Below are positions 24,798 through 34,119 of a stretch of DNA of 64,000 bases, one piece after another. The notes beneath the pieces were generated by a model. It was not told where the DNA came from. It saw only the letters and a list, made by a program, of their open reading frames with translations, and made no database searches. Each line of letters starts with the position of its first letter. The first letter of the stretch is position 1. A program made the translations under genes and the position numbers. This DNA is from Thermithiobacillus tepidarius DSM 3134 (lineage in GTDB: Bacteria > Pseudomonadota > Gammaproteobacteria > Acidithiobacillales > Thermithiobacillaceae). The stretch covers positions 1 through 64,000 of the forward strand of contig NZ_AUIS01000004.1 in the NCBI RefSeq assembly GCF_000423825.1. Reading direction: 5' to 3'.

Positions 24798-24989
24798 ATG
24801 CGCACTTGCTTGAGCCACCTGCGCCGTTTCTGGCGCGGCTTGCGCCAGGCCACCGGCGACGACGCCTACGAACGCTACCTGGTCCACTGGCACGCCTGCC
24901 ACGCCCACGAGGGCCGGCCCCTGAGCCGCAAGGCTTTCTTCAAGGCCGAGCAGGAGCGCAAGTGGAATGGGATTCGGCGGTGTTGTTGA
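24798..24989 (+). CDS. YbdD/YjiX family (DUF466) small protein (63 aa)
   Basis: This short basic protein contains RRFWRGLRQATGDDAYERYL and ends KAFFKAEQERKWNGIRRCC, matching the YbdD/YjiX family. Its members are needed with CstA/BtsT-type pyruvate transporters. I prefer ATG 24798 because GAGAGGAG is then at normal spacing; ATG 24792 is only three bases from it. It is co-transcribed with cstA. Confidence 0.85.
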   Translation: MRTCLSHLRRFWRGLRQATGDDAYERYLVHWHACHAHEGRPLSRKAFFKAEQERKWNGIRRCC

Positions 24990-25080
24990 GCGGGGAGCGT
25001 AGCCTGCTTTTTGAGACGTGTGGTGGGCTGACCCGGATCAACCGTACCAGTTAATGATGGGGTAGGTTGCCGCCCCCGGC

Positions 25081-25150
25081 TGTAGGAGCGAGCTGGCTCG
25101 CGATCAGCCGTGTCGATTAACGAGCAATCGCGAGCCAGCTCGCTCCTACA
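25081..25150. repeat. REPIN-type element, first copy
   Basis: Two 24-base arms, starting TGTAGGAGCGAGCTGGCTCG (25081-25104) and its exact reverse complement (25127-25150), flank a 22-base spacer. Each arm is a REP-like unit with its own internal inverted repeat (CGAGC...GCTCG), as in Pseudomonas REP families. Confidence 0.9.
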
Positions 25151-25250
25151 AGCCAAGGTGCGGCCCGCCACGCTTGGCACCGCACCCGCCCGGAGCGGGC
25201 CGGGTGAGGGCGCCCGGCCATTGCCCCTGGGCTGAGCTGCCGCCGCCGGC

Positions 25251-25320
25251 CGTAGGAGCGGGCTTGCCCGCGATAGTCCGCCGGCCGGCTTGGGTGATCG
25301 CGGGCAAGCCCGCTCCCACG
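25251..25320. repeat. REPIN-type element, second copy
   Basis: Arms at 25251-25274 (CGTAGGAGCGGGCTTGCCCG...) and 25297-25320 are inverted with one mismatch around a 22-base spacer. This belongs to the same family as the copy at 25081-25150 but a different sequence subgroup (GGGC/GCCC core). Both lie in the 415-base gap between the YbdD-like gene and the glycosylase gene; nothing else is visible in that gap. Confidence 0.9.
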
Positions 25321-25404
25321 TGCCCTCCTCCGGCATGTCATGGGTTTGCAGCTGACAGTGCCGGACGGCCAGAGCCCCATCTGCCCCGCCTGGCGACTCA
25401 GCAT

Positions 25405-25950
25405 TCATCGCTTGGACACCGCCCGGCTGTCCGCGTCGTAGAAGCGCAGCGGCGCTTCCTTCCAGGGGCCGGCGTAGTCCACGCCGATGCGGGTGGTGGT
25501 CACCATGCGGGCCGGGGACGGGCCGGGTTCCAGGAAGAGCCGGCCGCCGGTCAGGTCCTCGCGATTGAGGCTGCGGTCGATGCCCAGCGCGCGGGTCAGG
25601 CGCCCCGGTCCGTTCAGCGGTCCCGTGCAATGCGCCAGCGGTTCGGCGGCGCGGATCAGCACGGCCTGGGCATCGCCTGCGGCGCCGGTCACGACATTGA
25701 ACAGCTCGTGCATGCCGTAGACGAGATAAATGTAGGCATGGCCGGGCGGGCCGAACATCACCTCGGTGCGCGGGGTGCGGCCCCGGGCGGCGTGGGAGGC
25801 GCGATCGTGCACCCCCACGTAGGCTTCCGTTTCCACGATGCGGGCGCGCCGCTCCACGCCAGCGTGACGGTGCACCAGTACGCTGCCCAGCAGGTCGCGC
25901 GCTACGCTTTCGGCATCGCGGGCATAGAAGCCGCGCTCGAAAGCGCTCAT
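25405..25950 (-). CDS. DNA-3-methyladenine glycosylase, AAG/MPG family (181 aa)
   Basis: This enzyme excises alkylated purines for base-excision repair. The sequence shows the family motifs in order: ARDLLGSVLVHR, ETEAYVGVHDRASHAARGRT (with the catalytic Glu), MFGPPGHAYIYLVYGMHELF, VLIRAAEPL and NGPGRLTRALGID. The length is normal. It stands alone on the minus strand, downstream of REPIN repeats. Confidence 0.92.
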   Translation of the reverse strand: MSAFERGFYARDAESVARDLLGSVLVHRHAGVERRARIVETEAYVGVHDRASHAARGRTPRTEVMFGPPGHAYIYLVYGMHELFNVVTGAAGDAQAVLIRAAEPLAHCTGPLNGPGRLTRALGIDRSLNREDLTGGRLFLEPGPSPARMVTTTRIGVDYAGPWKEAPLRFYDADSRAVSKR

Positions 25951-26001
25951 GGCGCCCGGCCTTTGGCCTTGATCCGAATCGCCAGCATGGGGGACCTGAG
26001 C

Positions 26002-26535
26002 TCAGGCACTCGGGATGTGTTTTTCCAATGCCCGTTCCAGCACTTCCGGATGGGAGCTTTCCTCCAGTTCGCGGGTCTCTTCATCGCGTGTGTATTCGAG
26101 GCCCAGGTGCTCGCAAATGGCTTCCAGCATCTGCAGCGCCTTGGTGGACTCCTGTTCGGCGAGCAGGTTGATCTGCAGGTCCAGATGCGCCCGGCGATCC
26201 GCCTGACGACTGGCGCGGTTTTGGCTGATCAGCACGAAAATGGTCAGAAAGATCGCTTCCAGCGAGACGACGGTGGTCAGCAGTTCGAAAGGGAAGGGGT
26301 CGAAGGGGGGCAGGAAGGGAATCATGCCCGAGTTGACCACGACCCATCCCCCGAACCAGAGCACGTGCAGGATGACCGTGGTCATGCTGCCGGTCCAGCG
26401 GGTGACCGCGTCGGCGATGCGGTCCGTGGTCGACCGGCTTTGCCAAGCTTTTTCTTCGAGCTGGGCAATGGTGCGGATGTTGCGCTGGACGAGCTGCCCC
26501 AACTCCAGCGGTTCTTTGGCTTCGAGCTTGCTCAT
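26002..26535 (-). CDS. DUF1003 family membrane protein (177 aa)
   Basis: The protein has the DUF1003 pattern: SRSTTDRIADAVTRWTGSM, two membrane helices (TTVILHVLWFGGWVVVNSGM and LLTTVVSLEAIFLTIFVLIS), then a polar ISQNRASRQADRRAHLDLQI stretch and an acidic C-terminus. Its function is not established. I start at ATG 26535 (MSKLEAKEP); a longer frame adds 26 basic residues without family support. Confidence 0.85.
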   Translation of the reverse strand: MSKLEAKEPLELGQLVQRNIRTIAQLEEKAWQSRSTTDRIADAVTRWTGSMTTVILHVLWFGGWVVVNSGMIPFLPPFDPFPFELLTTVVSLEAIFLTIFVLISQNRASRQADRRAHLDLQINLLAEQESTKALQMLEAICEHLGLEYTRDEETRELEESSHPEVLERALEKHIPSA

Positions 26536-26848
26536 GGAATGGCCCCTGAAGGTGAAAGCTGTCGGTCGGAATGCGCCGGGATGCCGCCGGCGCCGTGTTC
26601 TCCTGCTATTCATCGCCTGAAGGACACCCTATAATCGAATTTTGCCAGAAAATGGCACTTCCGCTATACGCCTGCCGTCCCCGTGGGCTGCCCGCGGCAT
26701 CTGCCGTTCTGCTTTCCGGCAGTCCGGCTCGGCTCACGGGAGGGCTGCCTCCCTGGTGGCTGTAGCTATTATGGCGGATTGCCCCCCGGCCGGCCGCGCT
26801 GCGAAAATGCTTGTTTCCAGGCCGATTGGCGGCTAGCCCCGAACAACT
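26536..26848. other. Divergent intergenic region with a possible long leader
   Basis: This lies between the DUF1003 gene and the histidine kinase. TATAAT at 26630-26635 reads as a good -10 element on the plus strand. If used, it would leave a leader of about 200 bases before the kinase start, containing TGCCA-GAAAA-TGGCA near 26642 and several GC-rich inverted segments. I recognise no known riboswitch class. Confidence 0.35.
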
Positions 26849-29800
26849 ATGTCCTCAAGGCTGAAAACCGAGCGAGCGTCCATGGCGACAGAAGAGCGCG
26901 GCGGCAACGAGGCCGCCCGGGAAAAGCTTTGGTCTCCCATAGGCGGCATCCTGGTCACCATTGCGTTGCTGCTGCCCATCGAGCTGCTGCACCAGACCGT
27001 GCTGCAGATCGTCAATCCCAGTCCCATCATCCTCACCGCGGTGGTATACGCCGCCTACAGCGGCGGTCTGCGCTCGGGACTCATCAGCGCGGCCATCGCC
27101 CTGGCCTACGTGGTCTACTACTTTTCCGAGCCGGGCCAGTTGTTCCAGTACAGCGATCATGATTCCGAAAGCCTGATCATCCTGGTCTTTTCCATCCTGC
27201 TGGTGGTGCCCATGGTGGCTTTTCTGAAGCGCCGCGCCCGGACCGCCGTGCGCGAGCAGATCGCCCGCGGGCGGGCGGAGCTGCGGGTGCGCGAAACCCA
27301 GCGCCAGCAGAAGTGGCTGGAGACCGTGCTCGACCGCATGCCCACGCCGCTGCTCCTGACCGAGCCGAATTCCGGGCAGGTGCTGTTTGCCAACACGGCG
27401 GCCAAGGAGCTCACCGAGGCCGTCGCGCCGAGCGGCGCCGCGGCGCTCCAGCCCGCCGCCGGCGCCGAGGATGCCCCCCTGGAAACCGCGGACGACCAGA
27501 TGCTCTGCGTGCGCGCCGCGCGGGGCGAGTACGCCAATATCTTCCGCCTGCAGTGGCGCACCTCCGCCGGGCTGCGCTCGTACATCACGCGCACCAGCAA
27601 CCTGCCGGCCATGTACGGCCATCCGGAGGCCGTGCTGATGGCCTTCGAGGACATCACGGAGCTGAAGCGGGCGGAGGATCTGTCCAGCCGCCTGGGCCGC
27701 ATTCTGGATGACTCGGTCAACGAGATCTACGTCTTCGATGCCGCCTCGCTGCGCTTCATCCAGGTCAACCGGGGCGCCCTGCGCAATCTGGGCTACTCCG
27801 CCGCCGAGATGGCGCGCAAGACCGTCCTGGACCTGAAGCCCATGACCCTGGCGGAGTTCGAAGCCCTCGCCGAACCCCTGCACAGCGGCAGGCAAAATCA
27901 GGTCCTCTTCGAGAGCGAGCATCGGCGCAAGGACGGCAGCCGTTATCCCGTGGAGGTCCGGCTGCACCTGTCGACGGCCGAAAAGCCGCCGGTCTTCGTG
28001 GCCATCGTGCAGGACATCAGCGAGCGCCGTCAGGCCGAGGACGCCTTGCGCCAGGCGATGCTGATCATCGAGAACAGTCCGGCGGTGATCTTCCAGTGGA
28101 AGGCGGAGCCCGGCTGGCCGGTGGAATACGTCTCCAGCAACGTGGCCCGCTTCGGCTATCGCGCCGAAGAGTTTCTGTCGGGCGGTCTGGGTTATGCCGC
28201 CATCATTCATCCCGACGACCTGGCGCGCATCCAGGCGGAGGTGGCCGAGAAGACGCAGGCGAGCAGCCCCACCTTCAGCCAGGTCTATCGCATCTGCACC
28301 GGCACCGGCGGGGTGCGCTGGGTGGAGGATTACACCACCATCGAGCAGGACGCCGACGGCCAGGTCACCCACTACCAGGGCGTCATTCTCGACATCACCG
28401 AGCGCAAGCAGGCGGAGAACGCCCTGCGCGAGCGCGAGGAGCAGTTCCGCGCCACCTTCGACCAGGCGGCGGTCGGCATCGCCCACGTGGCGCCCAGCGG
28501 GCAGTGGCTGCTGGTGAACGACAGGTTCTGCGAGATTCTGGGCTATGAGCGGGGCGAGCTGCTGCAGCGCAGCTGGATGGACGTGACCTATCCCGAAGAT
28601 GTCGAAGACGACCTTGAGCACCTTGGTCGGATTCTGGGCAACCAGGTTCAGCACTACACTAAAAGAAAACGTTACATCCAGAAAAACGGCACGCCGATCT
28701 GGGTGAATCTGACCCTGTCTCTGGTCCGTACGCCGGCCGGAGAACCGAAGTATTTCATAACTGTCATTGAAGATATTACCCAAACCAAGCAGGCGGAAGA
28801 GGAGCTGAAGAAGGCGAACGAGTTCCGCGAAAAGGTGCTGGAAAGCGCAACGAACGCCATTTTCGCATTGAATCTGGGGGGCTATTTCACGCTGCTCAAC
28901 CGGCGCGCCTCCGAGATCAGCGGCTATGCCGCCGACGAGCTCATCGGCCAGCCCTTTGCCAAGCTCTTCTCTCCGGAAACGCTGGGCGCGGTGCAGGAGC
29001 AGATCAACCGCACCACCGGGCGCGGGGAAGAGATCCGCAACTACGAGGTGGAGCTGACCCGCAAGGACGGCAGCAAGCGCATGATCAGCTTCAGCGTGGT
29101 GCCGCTGGCCGAGGACGGCCGGGTGATCGGCTCCGTGGGCACCGCCGAGGACATCACCGAGCGCAAGCAGGCGGAGGAGGAGGTGCGCCGCCTGAATGCG
29201 GAGCTGGAGCAGCGGGTGGAAGAGCGGACGGCGGAACTGACGGCCGTGAACCGGGAGCTGGAGGCGTTCAGCTATTCGGTGTCGCACGATTTGCGCGCGC
29301 CGCTGCGCGCCATCGACGGCTTCAGCCAGGCGCTGCTGGAGGACTATGCCGATCGCCTGGACGGCGAGGGCATCCGCCATCTCGAGCGGGTGCGGGCCGC
29401 CACCCAGCGCATGGGCCAGCTCATCGACGATCTGCTGAATCTCTCCCGGGTCACGCGCAGCGAGATGCACCGGGAGCGGGTGAACCTGAGCGCCATTGCC
29501 CAGCGCTTTGCCGAAGAGCTGCGCGCCAGCCAGCCGCAACGGCAGGTGGAGTTCGTCATCGCGCCGAACGTGACCGCCCGCGGCGACGCTCGCCTGTTGC
29601 AGGTGGTGCTGGAGAATCTGCTGCGCAACGCCTGGAAATTCACCAGCAAGCACGAGCGGGCGCGCATCGAGTTCGGCGTGACGCAGCGCGACGGCAAACG
29701 GACTTATTTCGTGCGCGACGACGGCGCCGGCTTCGACATGAGCTATGCCCACAAGCTCTTCGGCGCCTTCCAGCGCCTGCACGGCGCCACCGAGTTCGAG

Positions 29801-29914
29801 GGTACCGGCATCGGCCTGGCCACGGTGCAGCGCATCATCCACCGCCACGGCGGCCGCATCTGGGCCGAGGGTGCCATCGAACAGGGCGCCACCTTCTACT
29901 TCACCTTGAGATAA
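26849..29914 (+). CDS. Multi-PAS membrane histidine kinase (1021 aa)
   Basis: About four N-terminal membrane helices (residues 28-130, MASE1/DUF4118-like) are followed by a coiled linker and five or so PAS domains, each ending in a DITE/DISE-type motif. A HisKA domain follows with phospho-accepting His813 ([15 protein letters not shown]). The C-terminal ATPase domain carries [17 protein letters not shown] and [11 protein letters not shown]. It should autophosphorylate in response to one or more ligands or redox states and pass phosphate to the response regulator encoded 12 bases downstream. The start could also be ATG 26882. The strong antisense open frame across it is a codon-bias shadow. 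Confidence 0.92.
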   Translation: MSSRLKTERASMATEERGGNEAAREKLWSPIGGILVTIALLLPIELLHQTVLQIVNPSPIILTAVVYAAYSGGLRSGLISAAIALAYVVYYFSEPGQLFQYSDHDSESLIILVFSILLVVPMVAFLKRRARTAVREQIARGRAELRVRETQRQQKWLETVLDRMPTPLLLTEPNSGQVLFANTAAKELTEAVAPSGAAALQPAAGAEDAPLETADDQMLCVRAARGEYANIFRLQWRTSAGLRSYITRTSNLPAMYGHPEAVLMAFEDITELKRAEDLSSRLGRILDDSVNEIYVFDAASLRFIQVNRGALRNLGYSAAEMARKTVLDLKPMTLAEFEALAEPLHSGRQNQVLFESEHRRKDGSRYPVEVRLHLSTAEKPPVFVAIVQDISERRQAEDALRQAMLIIENSPAVIFQWKAEPGWPVEYVSSNVARFGYRAEEFLSGGLGYAAIIHPDDLARIQAEVAEKTQASSPTFSQVYRICTGTGGVRWVEDYTTIEQDADGQVTHYQGVILDITERKQAENALREREEQFRATFDQAAVGIAHVAPSGQWLLVNDRFCEILGYERGELLQRSWMDVTYPEDVEDDLEHLGRILGNQVQHYTKRKRYIQKNGTPIWVNLTLSLVRTPAGEPKYFITVIEDITQTKQAEEELKKANEFREKVLESATNAIFALNLGGYFTLLNRRASEISGYAADELIGQPFAKLFSPETLGAVQEQINRTTGRGEEIRNYEVELTRKDGSKRMISFSVVPLAEDGRVIGSVGTAEDITERKQAEEEVRRLNAELEQRVEERTAELTAVNRELEAFSYSVSHDLRAPLRAIDGFSQALLEDYADRLDGEGIRHLERVRAATQRMGQLIDDLLNLSRVTRSEMHRERVNLSAIAQRFAEELRASQPQRQVEFVIAPNVTARGDARLLQVVLENLLRNAWKFTSKHERARIEFGVTQRDGKRTYFVRDDGAGFDMSYAHKLFGAFQRLHGATEFEGTGIGLATVQRIIHRHGGRIWAEGAIEQGATFYFTLR

Positions 29915-29926
29915 GGCCATCAACCC

Positions 29927-30385
29927 ATGCAGAACAAGCTGATCTTATTGGTGGAAGACAATCCGGATGACGAGGCGCTGACGTTGCGGGCGCTGAAGAA
30001 GAGCAATCTGGCCAACACCGTGGACGTGGTGCGGGACGGGGTGGAGGCGCTGGACTATTTGTTTGGGACGGGGACCTATGCCGGGCAGGAGAACGGGCTG
30101 CTGCCGCAGGTGGTGCTGTTGGATCTGAAGCTGCCGAAGATGACCGGGCTGGAGGTGCTCAAGCGGCTGCGCGCCCATGAGCGCACGCGGCTGCTGCCGG
30201 TGGTGGTGCTGACCACCTCCAACGAGGAGCGGGATCTGATCGAGAGCTACAGCCTGGGCGCCAACAGCTACATCCGCAAGCCGGTGGACTTCGCCCAATT
30301 CATGGAAGCCGTCCGCCAACTCGGCCTCTACTGGCTCGTCCTCAACGAGCCCCCGCCGCCCTACGAGCAGCGGAGCGGCAAGTAG
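29927..30385 (+). CDS. Single-domain response regulator (152 aa)
   Basis: A receiver domain fills the protein: acidic pair Glu10/Asp11, phospho-acceptor Asp66 (VVLLDLKLPKM), a Thr in VVLTTSNEE and Lys in YIRKPVDF. There is no output domain, and the insert (FGTGTYAGQENGLLP) is typical of Rcp1-like regulators paired with phytochrome-type or multi-PAS kinases. It is in one operon with the upstream kinase. It probably acts by protein-protein contact or as a phosphorelay intermediate. Confidence 0.92.
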   Translation: MQNKLILLVEDNPDDEALTLRALKKSNLANTVDVVRDGVEALDYLFGTGTYAGQENGLLPQVVLLDLKLPKMTGLEVLKRLRAHERTRLLPVVVLTTSNEERDLIESYSLGANSYIRKPVDFAQFMEAVRQLGLYWLVLNEPPPPYEQRSGK

Positions 30386-30399
30386 CTTGCCGTTCCGTC

Positions 30400-30424
30400 C
30401 GCTCCGGCCCGTCGTGCCGGAGCG
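30400..30424 (+). terminator. Hairpin ending the kinase/regulator operon
   Basis: CGCTCCGGC (30400-30408) pairs perfectly with GCCGGAGCG (30416-30424) around a 7-base loop, 15 bases after the regulator stop. Only a weak T/C-rich tract (CGCTTTCCC) follows, so termination efficiency is uncertain. Confidence 0.5.
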
Positions 30425-30553
30425 CGCTTTCCCTGCTAAGCCCTTGGACCGATTCCAAAGATCTGCCAGGAAGAGAAACATAGAACCTGTCTGAATCCCA
30501 CCGTCAGCGTGCGCTTGCCGCCTTTGCCACGCTGTCCGACAGAGGAGATTCTC

Positions 30554-30955
30554 ATGGGTTCCATGCGCGATGGTCCGCTGTTCGATTTCGACGAGTGGCT
30601 CGATTTGGCCAGCACTGATCCGGCGGGCTTCGAGCGGCGCCGCCAGGAATGGATCGAGGCCGCCATTCAAAGCGCACCGCCCAAGCACCACCGGCGCCTG
30701 CGCGGCCTGCAGTTCCGCATCGACATGGAGCGGACGCGGGCGCGCACGCCGATGGCGGCCTGCCTGCGCGTTGCCGACCTGATGTGGGATTCCCTGCTCG
30801 GCCCGCGCGGGCTCCAGCCGGTGCTCAAGTCCCTGCTGGCCGTCCTGGGCGGGGCAGAAGCGGTGCCAAGCCGGCCGTCGCCGGCTCAATCCGCGCGCAT
30901 TCTGCCTTACCCGAAGATCACACCCGATCCGGACGCCCGTTTGGGCGAGCATTAG
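30554..30955 (+). CDS. DUF3135 family protein (133 aa)
   Basis: ATG 30554 is preceded by GAGGAG. The first 70 residues match the DUF3135 pattern: FDFDEWLDLASTDPAGFERR, then EWIEAAIQSAPPKHHRRLRG and LQFRIDMERTRARTPMAACL. The function is unknown. The C-terminal 40 residues are Pro-rich and probably disordered. No membrane segment is seen. It is followed by two decaying genes. Confidence 0.8.
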   Translation: MGSMRDGPLFDFDEWLDLASTDPAGFERRRQEWIEAAIQSAPPKHHRRLRGLQFRIDMERTRARTPMAACLRVADLMWDSLLGPRGLQPVLKSLLAVLGGAEAVPSRPSPAQSARILPYPKITPDPDARLGEH

Positions 30956-31063
30956 ATCTGCTCGTGCGCTGCGGGGGCCGATTCCCGCAGGCTTGGTAAT
31001 TCTCCGTCCGGGCGTGGCATCGCCGTTCCGTGGTGCCATGGCGGCTTGAGCCAAGGAGGGATA

Positions 31064-31578
31064 GTGAGAGAGGCGCAGCGCGTAGGCGACTTGGCACTGA
31101 TGCAGGATCTCGAGTTCCAGCATCGCGCCTGGATGGTGCAGCGTGCCGGCTGGGTGCTGATGGCGTTGGCGGTGCTGGCGGCGCTGCTGGGCCTGCTGGG
31201 TTCAGGTGGCCCCTGGAGCCGTGCCAGTGCGGCATGCCGGGAACGCCGTCGCCGGCGCAAGTGGACTACGACCGCTTCGGCCGCGTCAGCGCTCCCACGA
31301 CCTTGGAGCTGCGCTTGGCGCCCTACAGCGCACAAGCTGGGCAAGTCCGCGTTTGGCTGAATAGCGAGTATCTGGCGGGCGTGGGGGGGAGCGGATGACG
31401 CCGGTGCCGGAGCGCATGGAGTCCGGGCCGCTTGGCTTTCGTCTTCGCGCTGCGGGATGCGCAAGGGCCTATGGCAGTGAAGCTTCACCTGAAGCCTGAG
31501 CGCCCGGGATTGCTGAAAGGTGAACTGGCCCTGGACAATGGGCAAGCGCTTCGCTTCAGCCAATTCATCTACCCATAG
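31064..31578 (+). pseudogene. Frameshifted remnant of a conserved hypothetical membrane-anchored gene
   Basis: Coherent protein sequence continues across at least three frame changes. It starts at GTG 31064 (VREAQRVGDLALMQDLEFQH, then one membrane helix), switches near 31225-31240 (QVDYDRFGRVSAPTTLELRL), and switches again near 31392 (MTPVPERMESGP). It switches a third time near 31430 (FVFALRDAQGPMAVKLHLKP) before ending QFIYP at TAG 31576-31578. The pieces join into one plausible protein of about 170 residues: a membrane anchor plus a beta-rich domain, of the kind found next to YetF-like genes. Function is lost unless these are sequencing errors. Confidence 0.7.
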
Positions 31579-31610
31579 CAAGCGGCATAGCCCACAAAAA
31601 GGGTCGTTCC

Positions 31611-31998
31611 ATGGAATCGGTATTCCGCGGCGTCGCCATTTATCTGTTCGTGTGGCTGATTTTCCGCATTGCCGGCAAGCGCTCCTGGGCGAGGATTTTT
31701 CCATCACCAATGCGTTCGTGGTGATTGTGACCATGGTGGGTCTGGACATCGGCCTGTCGCTGCTCAAGCAGCGCTGGCCTTTTTTTGACAAGCTGCTGGA
31801 GGGGGCCCCCTGGTCCTCGTCGAAGACGGGCACCCGCTTCGGGAGCGCATGAGCAACGCGCGCGTGGACGAGGAGGACATCCTGACGGCGGCGCGCGAGC
31901 TCCAGGGCCTCGAACGCATGGATCAAATCAAATACGCGGTGCTGGAGCGCAGCGGCGGGATTTCGATCGTGCCGAAACGGGGGTCGGGCGGGGAGTAG
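31611..31998 (+). pseudogene. YetF-like (DUF421) membrane protein pseudogene
   Basis: The start MESVFRGVAIYLFVWLIFRI followed by AGKRS is typical of DUF421 proteins. Near 31683 the frame jumps straight to LLGEDFSITNAFVVIVTMVG, skipping about 20 residues that the family normally has between the two LGE motifs; the junction lies in the short repeat CTGGGCGAG. A second break is a missing base in the C-run at 31806-31810. After it the normal [20 protein letters not shown] sequence resumes to the TAG at 31996-31998. Two independent lesions indicate decay. Confidence 0.8.
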
Positions 31999-32037
31999 GG
32001 CCGGCTTGGCCCGGCCCCGCTGCAATACCGTGCGTTG

Positions 32038-33348
32038 TCAGCCGGCGAGCTGCTCTGGCTGAATGGCTTCCCGATGGCGCGGCGCCACGCTGCCGTCCGG
32101 CCAGCGCGGCTGTGCCAATTGCGCGCCGTCCGCCGGTGCCGATCCGTACTGGTACTCCCGCGTCCAGGGGCAGGGAGCCAGTCCCGGCTGCGTCTGCTTG
32201 GAAGCCAGCAGTTGATGGATGGATACCCAGCCACGCTCGAACGCGTGTGCGCAACCGGCCATGTAGATCCGCCAGATCCGATAGCGCTTCTCGCCCACCA
32301 TGGCAATGGCCTGCTCCCGCTGCGCTTCCAGCCGCGTGACCCAATGCATCAGCGTTTGCGCGTAGTGGGGGCGCAGGCATTCCACATCCTGCACCTCCAG
32401 ATGCTGCTGCTCCATCTCCAGGGCGGCGCGACTCACGTGCGGCAATTCGCCGTCGGGGAAGACGTACTGGTGGATGAAGCTGTCCGTATTCGGGCCGCCG
32501 TCCTGCTGGGCCGGGTCGCGGGTCGTGATGCCGTGATTCAGCACCAGGCCGCCTTCCTTGAGCAGGCGCTGAATGCTGTGGAAATACACGGGCAGATTCT
32601 TCAGGCCCACGTGCTCGAACATGCCCACTGAAGCGACCTTGTCGAAGACGTTCTCGCCAGGAATATCGCGGTAATCCTGCAAACGCACTTCCACCTGTCC
32701 GGCCAATCCTTCCGTCTCCACCCGCGCCCTGGCGTACGCATATTGCTGCCGGCTGAGGGTCACGCCGACCGCCTTGACGCCGTAGTGCTTGGCCGCCCAG
32801 CGGATCAGCCCGCCCCAGCCGCAGCCGATGTCCAGAAACTGCTCGCCGGGCCTGAGCCGCAGCTTGCGGCAGATGTGGTCCAGCTTCTGCTCCTGGGCGC
32901 GGTGGATGTCCTCTTCGCCCGTTTTGAAGTACGCGCAGGAGTACACCATGTTGCGATCCAGCCACAGCGCGTAGAAATCGTTGGAAACATCGTAATGATA
33001 TTGAATGGCCCGGGCATCGCGCTGGCGGGTATGGCGTCTGACGAAGTACTTGAGCATGGTGCTGGAGCGCCGGCGCGGCGTGTCGCCGCTCAGCTGCTCC
33101 GCGATGGACATGACGGCTGGCAGCGGGCCCTCGATGTCGATCTCGCCTTCCACGTAGGCGCAGCCAAGGCGGTCCAGGTTGGGAGACAGAAAGTGGCGCA
33201 CGGCCTGGGGCGCTTTGAGGCGCACCTGGACGCAGGGCTGGGGCCCCAGGTCGGCCATGTGGCCGTCCCAGAAGCAGATGCGCAGCGGCAGCTGCCTCGA
33301 GTGCCAGCGTTTGCTGAGCTGCGACAGCAGGCGAGCCTCGTAACGCAT
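32038..33348 (-). CDS. cfa: Cyclopropane-fatty-acyl-phospholipid synthase family (436 aa)
   Basis: The enzyme methylenates unsaturated acyl chains of membrane lipids using S-adenosylmethionine. Motifs include AIQYHYDVSNDFYALWLD, the SAM site FLDIGCGWGGLIRWAAKHYG, SVGMFEHVGLKNLPVYF and IHQYVFPDGELP. The C-terminus (about 385-436) is an extra Pro-rich tail. I start at ATG 33348 (MRYEARL) because AAGGAGGGG lies at ideal distance; an upstream start adds nine residues. Acid or solvent stress tolerance is the usual role. Confidence 0.9.
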   Translation of the reverse strand: MRYEARLLSQLSKRWHSRQLPLRICFWDGHMADLGPQPCVQVRLKAPQAVRHFLSPNLDRLGCAYVEGEIDIEGPLPAVMSIAEQLSGDTPRRRSSTMLKYFVRRHTRQRDARAIQYHYDVSNDFYALWLDRNMVYSCAYFKTGEEDIHRAQEQKLDHICRKLRLRPGEQFLDIGCGWGGLIRWAAKHYGVKAVGVTLSRQQYAYARARVETEGLAGQVEVRLQDYRDIPGENVFDKVASVGMFEHVGLKNLPVYFHSIQRLLKEGGLVLNHGITTRDPAQQDGGPNTDSFIHQYVFPDGELPHVSRAALEMEQQHLEVQDVECLRPHYAQTLMHWVTRLEAQREQAIAMVGEKRYRIWRIYMAGCAHAFERGWVSIHQLLASKQTQPGLAPCPWTREYQYGSAPADGAQLAQPRWPDGSVAPRHREAIQPEQLAG

Positions 33349-33738
33349 AAAGCAGCCCCTCCTTTTGAGAGACAAACACTTTTCGGCTCCGGTCCGGGTA
33401 CGTCCGGACCGCGCGTCGACAGGATCAGTGATTGTAGGCGACAGTCCGTGTGAGCCGCGCGAGACAGCGTTTCAGCGCAGGGCGCGGCAATGAACAAGTA
33501 TTATGAATGGCGCCCGTGGGCTTCCCAATAGGACCTTCATTGTATCCAGCTTTGGTCAGGTCATGGGAGCGGCGGGCGGGGCAGGGCGAAAAGGGCAGGA
33601 TCAGGGTGTGCGGTTCGGCAAGTGCAGGCCGGCGCCGCCTGCGCTTGCACGCAAAGCTGCTGCGCTCTTCTGCGTGGCGCCCGTGTGCTGGGGCTCGCGC
33701 CTGGCCTGCCGAAATACGTCGAGTAGGAGTGGAACGGA
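33349..33738. other. Intergenic region upstream of cfa
   Basis: I see no credible gene. It contains one clear hairpin, GGTCCGG/CCGGACC (33391-33410), about 45 bases upstream of the cfa start. On the minus strand it may separate the coiled-coil gene from cfa, though no T-run follows. Confidence 0.4.
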
Positions 33739-34119
33739 TCAGAGTGTGCTGCTCGCCGGTCTGCGCCCCCGGCGCCCACGCCGGCTCTGCAGTTGCTGCT
33801 GCTGGGTTTGCCCCTCGGTTTTCAGCTGCTCCGATACGTGGGGATTGGACTCGGCTTCCTGCTTCATGCGGGCCACCGCGCCCAGCACCTGAATGGGTTC
33901 CCAATCCGGTACCAACTGGAAAATTTGCTTCATCAGCGCCTTGCGCTCCTTTTCAGCCGCGCGGTTTGCCTGGGAGCTCTGCTGCAGGCGTCGGATCTTG
34001 GCTTCCATGGCGTCAAGCTGCTGTTTTGCACGCAATTCGATTTGCCGTTTTTTCTCGGCCAATTCCGCCAATCGCTCTTCCTTGGATTTGCGAACACGCT
34101 TGGTGCCTTCCGTCGTCAT
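33739..34119 (-). CDS. Coiled-coil hypothetical protein (126 aa)
   Basis: ATG 34119 follows AAGGAGATC. The N-terminal 75 residues are highly charged and helical (SKEERLAELAEKKRQIELRA) and should form a coiled coil. A short less charged stretch follows (IFQLVPDWEPIQVLGAVARM), then a Gln-rich and Arg-rich tail (GQTQQQQLQSRRGRRGRR). It vaguely resembles small plasmid TraD/MobC-type accessory proteins, but I would not assign it. The surrounding DNA is less GC-rich than the rest of the window, consistent with recent acquisition. Confidence 0.55.
   Translation of the reverse strand: MTTEGTKRVRKSKEERLAELAEKKRQIELRAKQQLDAMEAKIRRLQQSSQANRAAEKERKALMKQIFQLVPDWEPIQVLGAVARMKQEAESNPHVSEQLKTEGQTQQQQLQSRRGRRGRRPASSTL

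Noticed and set aside
22658-24853. A 731-codon minus-strand open frame across cstA
   Set aside because: It is an antisense shadow with unnatural His/Asp/Gly content; cstA on the plus strand is unambiguous.
26855-29923. A 1022-codon antisense open frame across the histidine kinase
   Set aside because: High GC codon bias leaves the opposite strand open. The antisense product has no domain, while the plus strand shows a full PAS/HisKA/HATPase series.
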